Below are positions 10,710 through 21,800 of a stretch of 64,000 bases of DNA, piece after piece. A program made the position numbers and the translations under genes. The stretch comes from Staphylotrichum longicolle (Eukaryota; Ascomycota; Sordariomycetes; Sordariales; Chaetomiaceae): assembly GCA_019096155.1 (NCBI GenBank), contig JAHCVI010000002.1, forward strand, positions 310,001 to 374,000, in the 5' to 3' direction. Numbering within the stretch: the stretch's first letter is position 1; each line of letters starts with the position of its first letter. Below the pieces are notes generated by a model that saw nothing but the letters and a program-made list of their open reading frames with translations, was not told where the DNA came from and made no database searches.

Positions 10710-11520
10710 TGTGCGGGTTTGTTGTTGGTGTCGAGTGAGAGCTGGTGAGCGGGATGAGTGAGTGCCCGGGTGCGGTAGGGCATACGATGGTGCCACTTAC
10801 ACAGTTGGTTTCTGAGGAATGGTGATGGTGCTGTGGATGGTCGAATCCTACGCAGAGCGTTCATCAGTGGCAGCGAGAAAGTGGTGAGCGAGACGCAATG
10901 TTCGAGCTTGGCCCTTCCTCAAGCCATTAAACACCGGGTAAGACCGGCACTTGATGTCATCTCCACACTGCCGGCCCCGAGCGTCGGAGCGGAGGTGGTG
11001 CGGGGAGCCCCGGGACGTGGATTCGGTAACAGAGCTTGAGACGGAGCCTTGTAATCCCGGGCGAACCCACCAGCGAGCGAACTGAGTTTGAACAGACAAT
11101 TATTGCATTACATTCAGAGCGCGATACTCCAAGCTCCAGACTATGTTGCCCGCTATATGGCCATGTACATCTCTGATATTTCGAACATTCACCCCTCCAT
11201 TTTGCAATCCCGGCTCAGAGCCAGGACCGAGTCAGACCCAAAAAAGACCGTCCAACGCCATCTCCATCGCTTCAATCCCGGAGAAACCGACGATTTCCAT
11301 CGCCGACAAGAAAACCCCATGCGCCGTTTTATGGAGCCAACCACGTAAGCCCCCTCCGTGCTTCAAAAAGGTATAATGACATGAAGAGAAAGTGAAATCC
11401 AAGATGGTATATATACAAAATAGAAACGTGCCGTTCGGATGACGAGTATATCATCTTTGGCGACTAAGTCTCGGAAAAGGCTAAAGGATAGGTCGTGTGG
11501 ACACGTGCCCCCAAGAGGGG
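10710..11520. other. Upstream region of CMD gene / 3' flank of sln1
   Basis: About 0.8 kb without a credible gene. The part near 10710 should hold the CMD-gene promoter and leader; the AT-rich part at 11090-11460 looks like the sln1 3' untranslated region. Confidence 0.5.
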
Positions 11521-14500
11521 TCATTGCGTCTCCACGCGAGGAACAGCAGGGGGAAGGACACCGTTGGTTTTCTCCGTAGCCGTGCCATCCGCAATGGGGT
11601 CCTTGGCCTCGTTCTCCGGTGTGCCCACGGGCGTCTTGTCAGGGGTAGTCCTCCGCGTCAGGCTCGATGTCTCAGGCTCTTCTGGAATGGTTGCAAACTT
11701 GGCGAGGACTTGCTTTAGCGCGGGCCGGCGGATCGGCTTGCTCAGGAACTCGTTCATGCCCGACTCCATGCACTCTTTGACGTTGCTCTCTTCGGAGAAG
11801 GCGGTCAGCGCAACGATAGGAGCAGAATAGCCCATCTTGCGGATCAAGCGCGTCGACTGGAGGCCATCCAGATTCGGCATCTGGATGTCCATGAAGATAA
11901 CGTCAAAGCGTTGGTTGTTTTCCATGTTTGCCTTGACGAGGTCATACGCCTCCTGCCCGTCCTTGGCAATGGTGACATCGTAGACGTCTTCCAGCTTCAG
12001 CAGCCTGCTGACGACCTCAATATTGGTCGAGTTGTCGTCGGCCACCAGGACCCGCAACTTTCCTTGGCCGGACTTATTCGCCATGGCCCGGTCGATCGCG
12101 GCCATCTGGTCTTCCTTGCTGAGCCGGTGGTTGGGGGTGGTAGCAAAAAACGGCTGGCTGAGCCCAACAAGCCGTGGTTGCTGATCGAGGACGGTGGACG
12201 TCGGTTGCTGATGTTGGAGCTGATGTTGGAGCTCAGCCGATGTTCTCGAGACAGAGTTTCGCGCATTTTCGCCTTCGGCCGAGCCCACACTCGCTGGGCG
12301 AGATTTCATGCTGCTGGATGCCGTGCTTGAGGCGCTAAATGGGACAGGATTAGCTTGATTGATGCGGCATGGAAAAGGGAAGACCTACCGATCCTTGACG
12401 TATTTGAGAGGAATCTGCATCTTGAAAGTAGTGCCCACGCCCGGCGTGCTCGTGAGCGAAATGCCGCCTCCCATGAGAGTAGCGAGCTGAGAGCAAATGC
12501 TCAGACCGAGCCCCGTTCCACCGTACTTTTTGCTGAGCCCAAGATCGCCCTGGACAAACGGCTCAAAGATCTTTTGCTGCATGTTCTCCGGGATACCAGG
12601 ACCCGTATCTTCGACCTCAAACTCAAAAAGGAAAGACTTTGCGTTTGGTGGTGGAGGCGTCGGCGACCGCTCTCTGACTTGGATGTGAGGTGTGGCCTTC
12701 GGGTCCATGGGGTTGATGGCAAGAGCGGTCCCTCCCTTGACGGGCGAGATTGGGGCATGGGTGCCCTTGGTACTTGCTGAATTCGTGGAGCCGGATCCCA
12801 TCCGATGGCGGCTGCGCCCAGCGCGGTTTGAGCCCGTCTTGGAAAACGACGACGACCTGCTCTCATCGCTCGGCTGCTCGATTTCGCCGAGGCAGCGTAT
12901 CCTGAGCTGGACCTTGCCTCCCGCTGGCGTGAACTTCAGGCTGTTGCTGACAAGATTGATGATGACCTGCAAAATACGGTGTTGGTCGCCCCACAGGCAC
13001 ATATCCTTGAGTCTTCCCACGCCCGGCGGACCCAGGGCCGGAAGCTTCTTGTCCATGCTGGAACGCATGTCCAGGTCGGGGTTGATGTCTGCACTTTCAA
13101 AAGTAGCCGTGAATCCGATCTTGCTCTCGCGGACCTGCTTGTCGAAAATGGCCAGGATCTGCGACCGAACATCGCCCAGGCGAAACTCTCGTTCCTCAAG
13201 ACTGACTTGCTGCCCAATCTGGTTCTTGGAGAAGCTCAACAAGTCCTCGAGGAGATGAAGCAAGAGATCGCCCGACTTGTAGACCGTCTTCAGCGACTGC
13301 TTAATCCTTAGCAGGTCATCGTCCTCCATGCATACCGCGCACATGCCCATGATGCCGTTGAGGGGTGTCTTGAGCTCGTGCGAGATGTTGGCGATGAAGA
13401 GTGTCTTGCTCTCGTTGGCGGCCTCGGCGGCCTTCTTGCTGATCTCCAGTTCCCTGGTCCGCTCCGCCACTTTTTCGTCGAGAGACGTGTACTGCTTCAG
13501 CAGCTCGTCTGTCATTTCGTTGAATGTCTGGGTGAGTTCCGTCAATTCGTCTGTCACATAGTGCTTTCCATCTTCCACCCTGGCCGGTATCTTGAACTGG
13601 CGCCGGCTCGGCTCGATCGCCATGGCTTGTCGCAGTCTAGCTTTGCGTCTTTTGTGCATCTTGCGGCGGAACTTGGCCAAGATCCCCTTTTCGGACGATC
13701 TACCCGAAGTCGTCCCACCCGAGCTCGGGTTCTCCTCGTCAAAAATCTCGTCGTCGTCATCCTCGTAGCCGGGGGGGTCAATCGAGTTCTCGGTGGCTTC
13801 CTTCAAGCGCCTGATGGGCATGACGGTCCAATGCGCAAACGGGAACACGAGGAGCAGAAGCAAGCCCAGCGTTCCGAAAACACATCCCAGAAGAATAGTT
13901 CGTAGCGTTTTGATCGGCTCGTAGGCTTCGCTCTCATCTTGCTCGACCACGATCGCCCAAGAGACAAGCGGGGTTTGGGGACGGGCAACGCCCACGGCCA
14001 CCCCATATCCCTGCTCGTTTGTCGTCGATAACTTGCTCGTGGCATTGTTTGGGTCCGGGTTTTGCTGACTGAGAGTCTCCAACACAACCGGATACTGACT
14101 CAGGGGGAATGGAGTGCTGTAATCACCAGACCCAAAGCTTCGTCGATCGTGGCGGTTTGGCCCGTCACTCGAACTGTGGGGCGGGAGGACAAAGTGCACT
14201 TCCTGTTTCTCAAACTCCTCCAGCGGGGGTGTCCAAGTCCTGTTGCTCGCCGCGAGCTCGGTACTGAAATGGTTATAGGGGTTGACGGAGCCCACGAACA
14301 GCACAACGCCAGTGCGACCCAACCCTTCGTTGGACATCTGGACCTCGACCAGCGTCTTGATGTTGGCGACCAGAGTCATGTAGCCAAGAATGTAGTTGTT
14401 ATTCTTGATCTGGCGGACGGGGATGGTGAGGGAGATCAGGGCGAAGGTTGAGTTGACCACCAGGGGCCCAAGGAGGACGCCCGTCTTGTCGCTCCCATTG

Positions 14501-15123
14501 CCTAGCGAAACCCCCGGAAACACGTTGGCCGTGAAGGCGTTTGTGTTCGCCATGGCCGCATTGGGGCGGCCGAGGTCGTAGTAGGTGATGTTGGGGAAGA
14601 GCGAGGGCGGGAAGCCGTATTCCGCATCGCCGAGATAGACGGGGGAGCCGTTGGGAGCCTTGTACGGAAGCAGGATGGGACCGGACTCCGTGGCGCCGTT
14701 TCCGGTGATGCTGAGGAGGCCCTTTGAGTCGCCCGTCGTATTGCGGGAGTACAGGCGAGCCTGGAGCAGGCCGGAGAAGCCGGTGCGGCCGAGAGCGCTG
14801 CCCAGATCTTCCCTGGCGGCGGACCAGAGGTCATCACTGGTGCTGTTGGTATTGTTGATCTGGGCGCTGTAGAACTTGCTAAAGGCATCCTGAAGCAGCA
14901 ACCGAGTCGAGATAGTTTGACAAGCCGTCTGGATCAGATTGATCTCGGACGAAATCCTGGCAGCCTTGAGAGAAGCAGTCAGAGACAGGCTGTCGGACTC
15001 GACTCCGATGACGAAGTTGTTGACAAATATCCATGTTGGGATCGAGACGATGGCGAGAGCAACCCCAACGGCGAGTATCACGACCGCTGCGAGTTGCTCC
15101 CGGATGGCAATCCTCATCTTCAT
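11521..15123 (-). CDS. sln1: Sln1-type (group VI) hybrid histidine kinase, osmosensor
   Basis: Plasma-membrane two-component sensor feeding the Ypd1/Ssk1-HOG MAPK branch in fungi (family knowledge). Exons 15123-12389 and 12334-11521, with a 54-bp intron (GTAGGT donor, CATTTAG acceptor), giving 1182 aa. TM1 is at residues about 10-32 and TM2 at about 405-430, enclosing an extracellular sensor domain with several N-glycosylation motifs. A HAMP/coiled-coil linker (EKVAERTRELEISKKAAEAA) follows. The H box SHELKTPLNGIMG has phospho-acceptor His about 582. The ATPase core shows LVSNSLKFTPAGG, DTGPGIPENM and YGGTGLGLSI. A roughly 90-residue Ser/Pro-rich insertion sits inside the ATPase domain, as in yeast Sln1. 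The receiver (LRVLVADDNSTN, FMDIQMPNLDG) has phospho-acceptor Asp about 1061 and Lys in FLSKPIRRP. All key residues are present, so it should be active. Confidence 0.96.
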
Positions 15124-16180
15124 TCAACAGGCTAAAAGGCGGCGTCTGAGCGGGACCGCCGCGCCCGCTGCATATTCTTTTGGAAAACAAAACCTCGCTG
15201 CTGTGTCCCCTTGAGATTTCACCGAAGTCGAATCGGGGGGACGCGCATCCAGTCCACAACAGTGTACAGTGGGGGGTTCCGTCGTCGATCGTTTGTCGTC
15301 TGTGTCAGGGTTGGATTGATGCTTCCCGGCTGGCCTCAAACGCGCCGCGCGCTCGAATGCCTGTTCGTCTGTTCGGCTCCGGCCAATTCACAACCACCGT
15401 CGCCGCTGGTGTCGAACAGCGTGTTCCGTTGGAGGCAGATGGCAGACAGTGGGTTCAACGAGTGGCTTGTCTGCAGCGACGGGAGGTTGGCGCAACGGGT
15501 TGTTGTCGCGGATGTGCAAGTTGCGTTGCGGAAGCAAAGCGAATTGATCGGCAAAGCCAAAAGGTTCTGGCCACGGAAGGGCCGGTGGGTTCGGAGAGAA
15601 CCTGAGACTGGCTGACTGGAGCCCTGACGAAACCGAAGAGCAGATTGCACGGCGCTTTTGCTCCAGCTTTTGGTAACACCTTACCCCATTCGTCGGCACC
15701 ATGGGTGCCAAGATGGGTCTAGACCACCGCCTGCCAAGTTTTGGTTCGCCCGGATCCGCTGGGCAAAATTCGATGCTTTGTCGATGGGACGAGAACTTTT
15801 CGATCAATTGGCCCGTGAATGATGGCCGAGATCGAGGCACGCAGCCAGGGACCGACCGGGCTGTACCGCGTGCTGCATGGGACGCAGGACTTTTCCATGT
15901 CCAGGGACACCATCATCTGAAATTCTCAGCCTGCCATCGCAGAAGTCATCCGATTTTTGGAGCTGCAGATTCCGTTTGTGGAATAAGGCTGACAGCAGGA
16001 CGACTGTTGGGGGCAACAAAAGTGGGGAAGCCACGGAGAGCGGAGAGCTTCTTCACCGAGGCATTTGGCTCGTGTTCTCTCTTGAGAGACTTGGTTGACT
16101 CAGTTTGATAGTTAACTAATTCGTTGCTATCATCTCTGACCATTATCCTTTCTGTTTTCAAAGCCATCATCCTCTGCTTT
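15124..16180. other. sln1 upstream region
   Basis: About 1 kb upstream of the sln1 ATG. Pairs of overlapping open frames on both strands (15180-15840) have no domain and look fortuitous. Probably promoter and long leader; no element could be named. Confidence 0.5.
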
Positions 16181-16318
16181 AGTTCTTTCTTTCTTTCTAC
16201 CTTTTTTTTCTTTTTCCTTCTTTTTTCTTGCTTTCGATTATCTTTTTCCTTTTCTTCCTCTTCCTCTTCCCTCTCCCCCTTCCTCTTCCTCTTCCTCTTC
16301 CTCTTCCTCATCTTCACC
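16181..16318. repeat. Polypyrimidine tract with TTCCTC hexamer microsatellite
   Basis: About 140 bp that is almost pure C/T on the plus strand. It begins with TTTC repeats, continues through T-rich blocks and ends in about five perfect tandem CTTCCT hexamers at roughly 16281-16311. Long mirror-like pyrimidine tracts can form triplex (H-) DNA and are prone to slippage. The tract falls at the edge of the gene-poor island. The minus strand reads as an artificial Glu/Arg/Lys open frame, which I do not take as coding. Confidence 0.85.
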
Positions 16319-16565
16319 AGACGTGTCTCGAGCATCACCAAGGGAAGGAACACATAACGCTGCGCCGGCCATACAGATGGACGAAGATCTCCATGGCTGC
16401 CGTTTCGCCTGTGATGCCATCGTCCATGTGACTGAGACATTTTGAGTCCTCGCCATCCCACAGTGATATATCTCCCGTCTTGGTATTCCAACCTTTTATC
16501 CATGAGTATGAATGTGGCAAGTGGTCAACGTCATTGAGATATTCTTCAACGGACATACAAGCCTC

Positions 16566-16678
16566 GAGTCTATCATCGACATGCTCCATGGTCATGTACC
16601 AGACTATCTAACTTGGCCAACCCTGCCTGCGATGTCCGGGAGCGTTATCACAACCAACGCCGCCGTCGCCAAAGGCCA
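16566..16678 (+). pseudogene. Decayed duplicate of part of exon 1 of the downstream small zinc-finger gene
   Basis: DNA at 16566-16678 aligns with 17489-17607, inside exon 1 of the gene at 17458. In translation SIIDMLHGHVPDYLTWPTLP here corresponds to AMIDMSPGPVPDDFEWPELP there (about half identical). Further on, the DNA keeps strong similarity (shared CCAACGCCGCCG core and an AGGCCA end) but in a different reading frame, so an indel has occurred. Several differences are G-to-A or C-to-T in the decayed copy. No matching exon 2 or 3 was found. The offset between copies is about 925 bp. The identity was judged by eye. Confidence 0.55.
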
Positions 16679-16879
16679 AGTTTACAACTGCAATTCCACG
16701 AGTATCCTCAAATGCGCCTCAGTGGTCCGGAGTTGACCTTGAGGAGAGGAAGCCTGCCCCAGCCATGACAGGAGCACCAGCTAGACACTCCCTTGCACCC
16801 TGGTTTCCTCTGTCTTCCGCTCCTGACGAGTCACCACTTTTAAGTGAGTCGTCGACCCAAGGGACCAGAAAATTCGCTT

Positions 16880-17390
16880 GGGTCTGCTGGGTAGAGATCG
16901 AAACATGTGGCTGACCGCCGGTGAACGATAATCCAGCGTCTCTTTTATGTTTCAAAGGGCTCCTCGGTTTATAGCTACCATCATAAAACCGGTCAGCTGG
17001 TACTGGTAAGAAACACGAGATCACAGGGCTCTTCTTTGTTTGATGGACTCCGTGGTTGGTTAAACATCATACGCACCCATTAGCCGGTCTTGGTAAGAAA
17101 GATGAGATGAAATATCCACTCCTTGTTTGATAGATTTGCTCGGTTTGTAGGTACCATCATAAGCGCCGATCAACTGTTGCTGATAAGAAAAGAGATGAAG
17201 CGCCGGCCTCAAGCCGTGCCACTTTGTATCTGATGTCTGAACCCGATGTATCGTGGTTGTTATCAAAGAGGTATTTCCCATAGTGGTGCCATTCGCACCA
17301 CCGCGTCACTTGCCTTATCTCACTGGTACCTGAGAAGAGACGAAGATCCAGCAAGTCTCCTTCTCGCCCGTCTATAAGAAGGCAGCTCCC
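16880..17390. repeat. Degenerate tandem repeat, unit about 86-90 bp
   Basis: Clear units begin at 16965 (CGGTTTATAG), 17051 (CGTGGTTGGT) and 17141 (CGGTTTGTAG). Each carries an ACCATCATAA/ACATCATACG block, a GGTNNTGGTAAGAAA block and an AGATGA/AGATCA block, followed by a CTCCTTGTTTGAT-like end. A partial unit precedes them (about 16880-16964), and a further diverged unit with an insertion follows (about 17230-17390, CTGGTACCTGAGAAGAGACG). On the minus strand units 1-3 translate to a recurring GAYDGTYKPSK-like string, a side effect of unit length. The array ends just upstream of the small gene at 17458, so it forms that gene's upstream region. Confidence 0.7.
17373..17379 (+). promoter_or_regulatory. 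TATA-like box of the small gene
   Basis: TATAAGA lies about 85 bp before the preferred ATG at 17458 and is followed by a pyrimidine-rich stretch (CTCCCTCCTCCCTC) ending in TTCTTCACA, the usual look of a fungal transcription start and leader. Position and context fit; there is no direct proof. Confidence 0.4.
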
Positions 17391-17457
17391 TCCTCCCTCT
17401 TTTCCCGTTACTCTTCTCTTCTTCACAATGATCATCATCATCATCAATATCACCAAG

Positions 17458-18189
17458 ATGGCGACCGAGGAGAAACCCCCCGCCTGGTTGGCCATGATCG
17501 ACATGTCCCCTGGCCCTGTGCCAGATGACTTTGAGTGGCCGGAGCTCCCCCTCCTGTCCGAGCTGGCATCGCCAGCACCAACGCCGCCGCCGCCCGAGGC
17601 CATGACCTCGTGGCTGACATCAGAAGCACTCGAAGGTACACGATCACTCGAAGACTCTTTTGCAATTCAATTGTTACTCGCTTCAGGCTCGTTTTCAAGT
17701 CAACTGGCTTCTCTTCTCTCTGCTACAATTGCCTTGTTTACTTGATGTCTGACTTCATATTAGATGATGAGTTTCGCGCCGCCATACACGCCCGTACATT
17801 GCGGGAGGCCCGTGCAGCTTCTTTGAAGTACGCACAAGGTGCGATCTACGCGGATGCTGGAATCCCCAGCAACTACGTAAACTGGGAGGCGTTTGAGCTG
17901 CCATATATCTGTAGAGATATAGGGTGCTGTTCATACGGCCACGACTTCACCTCGGAGACCGCGTTCAAGACCCACATCGGTGACGAATGCCACAAAGTAA
18001 GTAACTTGAATACCTAACCTTGGTCTGGAATGTGTGTTCAGTACATTGCATGCTAACGATATATAGAAAACACCACGGCTCGAGAACTTCCGCGTCAAGA
18101 GCCTGTACGAGGGGATGCCTCCGCTTCCGCCCCCTATCTGGCTTCTTCCCGGGATTCCTCCCCCCGTCACGACCTCCCCGCCCGCATGA
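17458..18189 (+). CDS. Small protein with a degenerate C2H2/C2HC zinc-finger-like motif, unknown function
   Basis: Three exons: 17458-17635, 17764-17996 and 18067-18189, giving 177 aa. Donors are GTACAC and GTAAGT, acceptors ATATTAG and TATATAG, and the splices are in phase. The N-terminal part is acidic and Pro-rich (VPDDFEWPELPLLSELASP). The middle is helical (DDEFRAAIHARTLREARAAS). Then comes CRDIGCCSYGHDFTSETAF followed by KTHIGDECH, which could ligate zinc through two Cys plus His and Cys/His. The C-terminus is Pro-rich (MPPLPPPIWLLPGIPPPV). I recognise no named family. An in-frame ATG at 17428 would add ten residues (mostly Ile), but 17458 has the better context (CAAGATGG). It sits alone in a repeat-bearing, gene-poor island beside a decayed partial copy, which suggests a fast-evolving, lineage-restricted gene. 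Confidence 0.6.
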
Positions 18190-18839
18190 TGAGTGGGCTG
18201 GAAATAGGCCATTAAACCTTAGATACCTACCTTAGCTCTATCTGCCAACGTAGCAAAAGGCGTGTCGTTTCTGCACGTAACAGAGGATTCAGAAGTTACC
18301 TCAGATAATCAGACAACAAGCTATTCCAGCTCTGCTGATGTCAGTGCGTCTGCCACTTTGACACCCGGTGTTTCGTTTATAACACGGATTATCCAGTTGG
18401 CTATTAGCGAGCCTTGGTTTGACTTCCCTCCTTAGTCCGGAACAGAAGCAAGTCAAACAAGCTGCTCAGCATGCTGCATCCCCTATTGTTGCGCCTCAGA
18501 GAACATCACCCTCTACTCACCTGTGTGGGCTGTGTCTCATCCTTTTGAGGGTTAGGGTGATAGCCTCCCCTCATGCTCCCTACCTCAACCTCATGGCAGC
18601 ATGGACGTTAGATGAGAGTGCTCGAAGCAGAATCACGCAGGATTCTTCATCTGCGGGGCGATTTTGGGATGTACTTCTGGTTTTAGATATGTGTGAAGCA
18701 TTTGCACCTGTTGGGAATCAGCCAACTCCTGAACATTCAAAGTACACCTCCTTTTGGCCCCCAATTCATATCCCATCATGGCCATCCAGCTGTGATACTG
18801 TGTACAGAAAATGTCCAAATCATGAACCCAGAAAAAGGC
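18190..18839. other. Convergent intergenic region
   Basis: About 0.65 kb between the small zinc-finger-like gene and the 3' end of the Bre4-like gene; AT-richer than its surroundings. A short GAGGGTTAGGGTG occurs near 18546, too short to call telomeric. No gene is seen. Confidence 0.55.
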
Positions 18840-21800
18840 TTATTGCAACAGCAAAGTCTCTTCATCCAAAACGCCAAAGAGTCCCTCAATCTCCTTGGCA
18901 ACCACCTTCAACTCCTCAGCCACCTGCCCTGTAACAAGAGCATACGCATACAGCAGCGCGTAGTCGCGCTCCTCCACATTCACATGCGCCAGGCGCCCAA
19001 ACCCAGCGTAGCTCGGGCCTGCGTTGTGCGTGCTCTCCTCGGCGTCATGCTGGTGCTCCTTCCGGAACTGGAAGATCTTGCCCAGCAGCCTGTCCCTCAT
19101 CCGCGCCACGCTGGGGATGGCGTCCGTCAGCGGGTACTCGAGCATGAGCGACGACGCCAGGACCTGAAAAACGTGGCAGATGCGGTCGCACAGCATCGCC
19201 CGCTCGTCGGCCGTGTACAGCAGCAACGCGCGCTCGCCCTCGGTGAGGTTGCCCTTGCGCTGCGTGACGAGGGACATGGCGTAGAAGGCGTCGAGCAGGC
19301 GGTGCGTGCAGCCCATGAGCAGCCGGCTCTGTTCTGAGGGGAACGGGCCGCGGAGCTCAAACTCGCGCGCCGCGCTGGTGCGGAGAGCGTCGAGACGCGC
19401 CGCATACTTCTGGAGAGCGGCTTGCTCGCCCGAGCGGAGGTAGGAGCGGGTGCAGTCACTGCGGAGGAGGATCGCGAGCGGCCCCCGTTTCCAGATGAGG
19501 CCCATCTGCAGGTGTAGCATGCTGAGGCCTTCTTTGAACTTCTTGCGAGCCGAGATTGGCCAAATCAGGCGGCACACGATCAGGCCCCAGAAGATGCCGG
19601 CCGTCACAGCCACAAAGCGGTGCAGGAGAATCTCCTTGATGATGGGATCGACGCCGCCCTCGTCATCATCGTCGTCGTCGACTTTTTGGGAAAGACTGTA
19701 GGCGTACAGAGTCGACACGTTGTACGCCAGCAATGTGATCCTACCCATCGGCGCCTTCCCCAGTGCGATGATGACGAAGAAGCTCCCGAAGGCAATCAGC
19801 GACCCGAGCGGGATAAGGGCAAGGGCGCTCTGTTGGGACACGGTCCAGTTGAGCCCCGCTACACCGATGCCGATGCAGGTGCCTATGAATCTAGCAAGGC
19901 CTGTGGTGTTGGCCGCGCCGACTGTCATGTTGCAGACAATCATGAATGAGAGAGGGCCCCATTCACCCCTCCAGTGCCGGTATAAATCTCGAGTCTGCGG
20001 GAGGAAAGCGAGCGATGCCCAGAGCGTTGCTCCGACGCCCACCTTTAAGCCGAAGCGAACTGCGGAAAGTTAGCATCTAGGCACTTGGTAAACAGTTCGG
20101 TAGGGCAAGTCTTACTGTCATCCCGGGCCAGCTTCCTCACTGCTCCGAGTACCCGCTGGGATACCGTGGCAATGACCTTCGTCTTCTTGTTCTCTGGAGC
20201 GGCTTCCCAGCTATACGTGTCTCTCCGTCTAATCAACGGATCCGCTATTCCCTTCGGCATGGCACTCTTTTTGATCGGCTTGATCATGGGCTCGTGTTCC
20301 CCGTTGTTGTAGGGGAGTGCCAACGCTTTCCTACCATTTTGACGACCGTGCCTCCACCACTCAAGCCAGTGCCAGCTCCGCCTCCTGTGTTCGCTGGCGA
20401 ATTTCAGGTCATCCAAGACGTCCAGGTATTTCTGCATCTCTTCTCCAAATGTCTGCAGACTGAAACTGAAGTGACCACAGGCAGCCGCGACTTCCTCAAA
20501 ATCGGCTTGTACGCTCTCGGACCTTGTGCGGTCGAGCTCGAGCGTCTTGTACAGTTCTTGCAGTGCATGCGCCCTTGCCTCGTTGAAAAGTGAGAGAGCG
20601 TCGGTAAGACTTGGACGGAAATGATCGTTGATCGTGATCTGATAGTCAGGGGCCGCGCCAAACGGCGGCTCGCGGAGGACCTCGGAGAGGGTGTAAGCCA
20701 AAGACTTCATCGAAGGCCCTAGCAACTCAATGAACAGTTCAAAGATCTCCGAGGGGTGTCGGAATGGCGGTAAACTTGTGGCGGTGGCATCAGACCGACG
20801 TCTGTCACGGGCCGGGCTCCTCTCGTCATCGTGGCTCTCCTCGGATGCTTCGTCAATCGAAGGCATGGGGAACCGGTCTCTGGCACTTCTCATTGTGTGC
20901 GAGATTGTCCGCTGTAGGCTTGGCGATGAAAGAGGAGAGGTACCGAATTCGGACGGGGAAATCACTCGCGTCAGCGCAGTGATGGGCCCCAATGGCTCCT
21001 TCATCAGAGCAAATTGCGAGTTTGCAGCGCTCCTTAGCCCGCCAATAGATTGGGCCAGTGTCTCCATAGATCGTACCACGGCCCTGTCGAGCTGATATAT
21101 CTTTTCGTGGCCCAGAAAATAACGCTCGAACTTTGCCTCGCGGAGGTTCTTGGTCATCTGAGGATATACAGACGAGTATGCTGACGACGCTGCAGCAAAC
21201 TCGGGTGATAATACATCATCCTCGGAGCCGCTCAGGAAGCCGCGGGTAATCAGCGACAGCATGTCGCCGAGAGAGATGGATGCCTTGGTCATGGACTGGC
21301 GCAGGGCTGCCACAGCCGAAACCCTCCACACCAAGAGGTTGACAATGGTCGTGAATGTGATGCCCATGAGAAGCATCTTGAGGATTTGGACAATCTTTTG
21401 GTTCGAGAAGACGCTCGTGAGAACGGCTGTTTCCTTGGTGACGATGCCGATGATGGCGAGGGAGGCCAGGGTGCTGCCGACGTCAACCAGTGGGTTTCCC
21501 ATCCTCTGCTTCACCCAGCCCATGAAGCCAAAACCGCCACCTATGAAGACGACCAAGACCAGGCCGTGGGCCAAGGGGACCAGATCCAAAACATCGCCAA
21601 ACAGGACCGACGTGCACATAGACAGGACTGAGATCAGTTCGGCGTACGCGACAGCCACGATGGCGATCAAGACGGCTTCGATCATGGATCCCACCGACCT
21701 GGCAGGATGGAAATAAACCGTCAATGTGGCTACGACATGCTTGCCGTCCGGATGGCCCAGAAACTCAGAGAGCGGCGACCAGAATGTCGCCAGACTCCCC

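Noticed and set aside
16124..16503. Open frames across the polypyrimidine tract (poly Phe/Ser/Leu or poly Glu/Lys/Arg)
   Set aside because: Produced by the microsatellite itself; no splice or start context.
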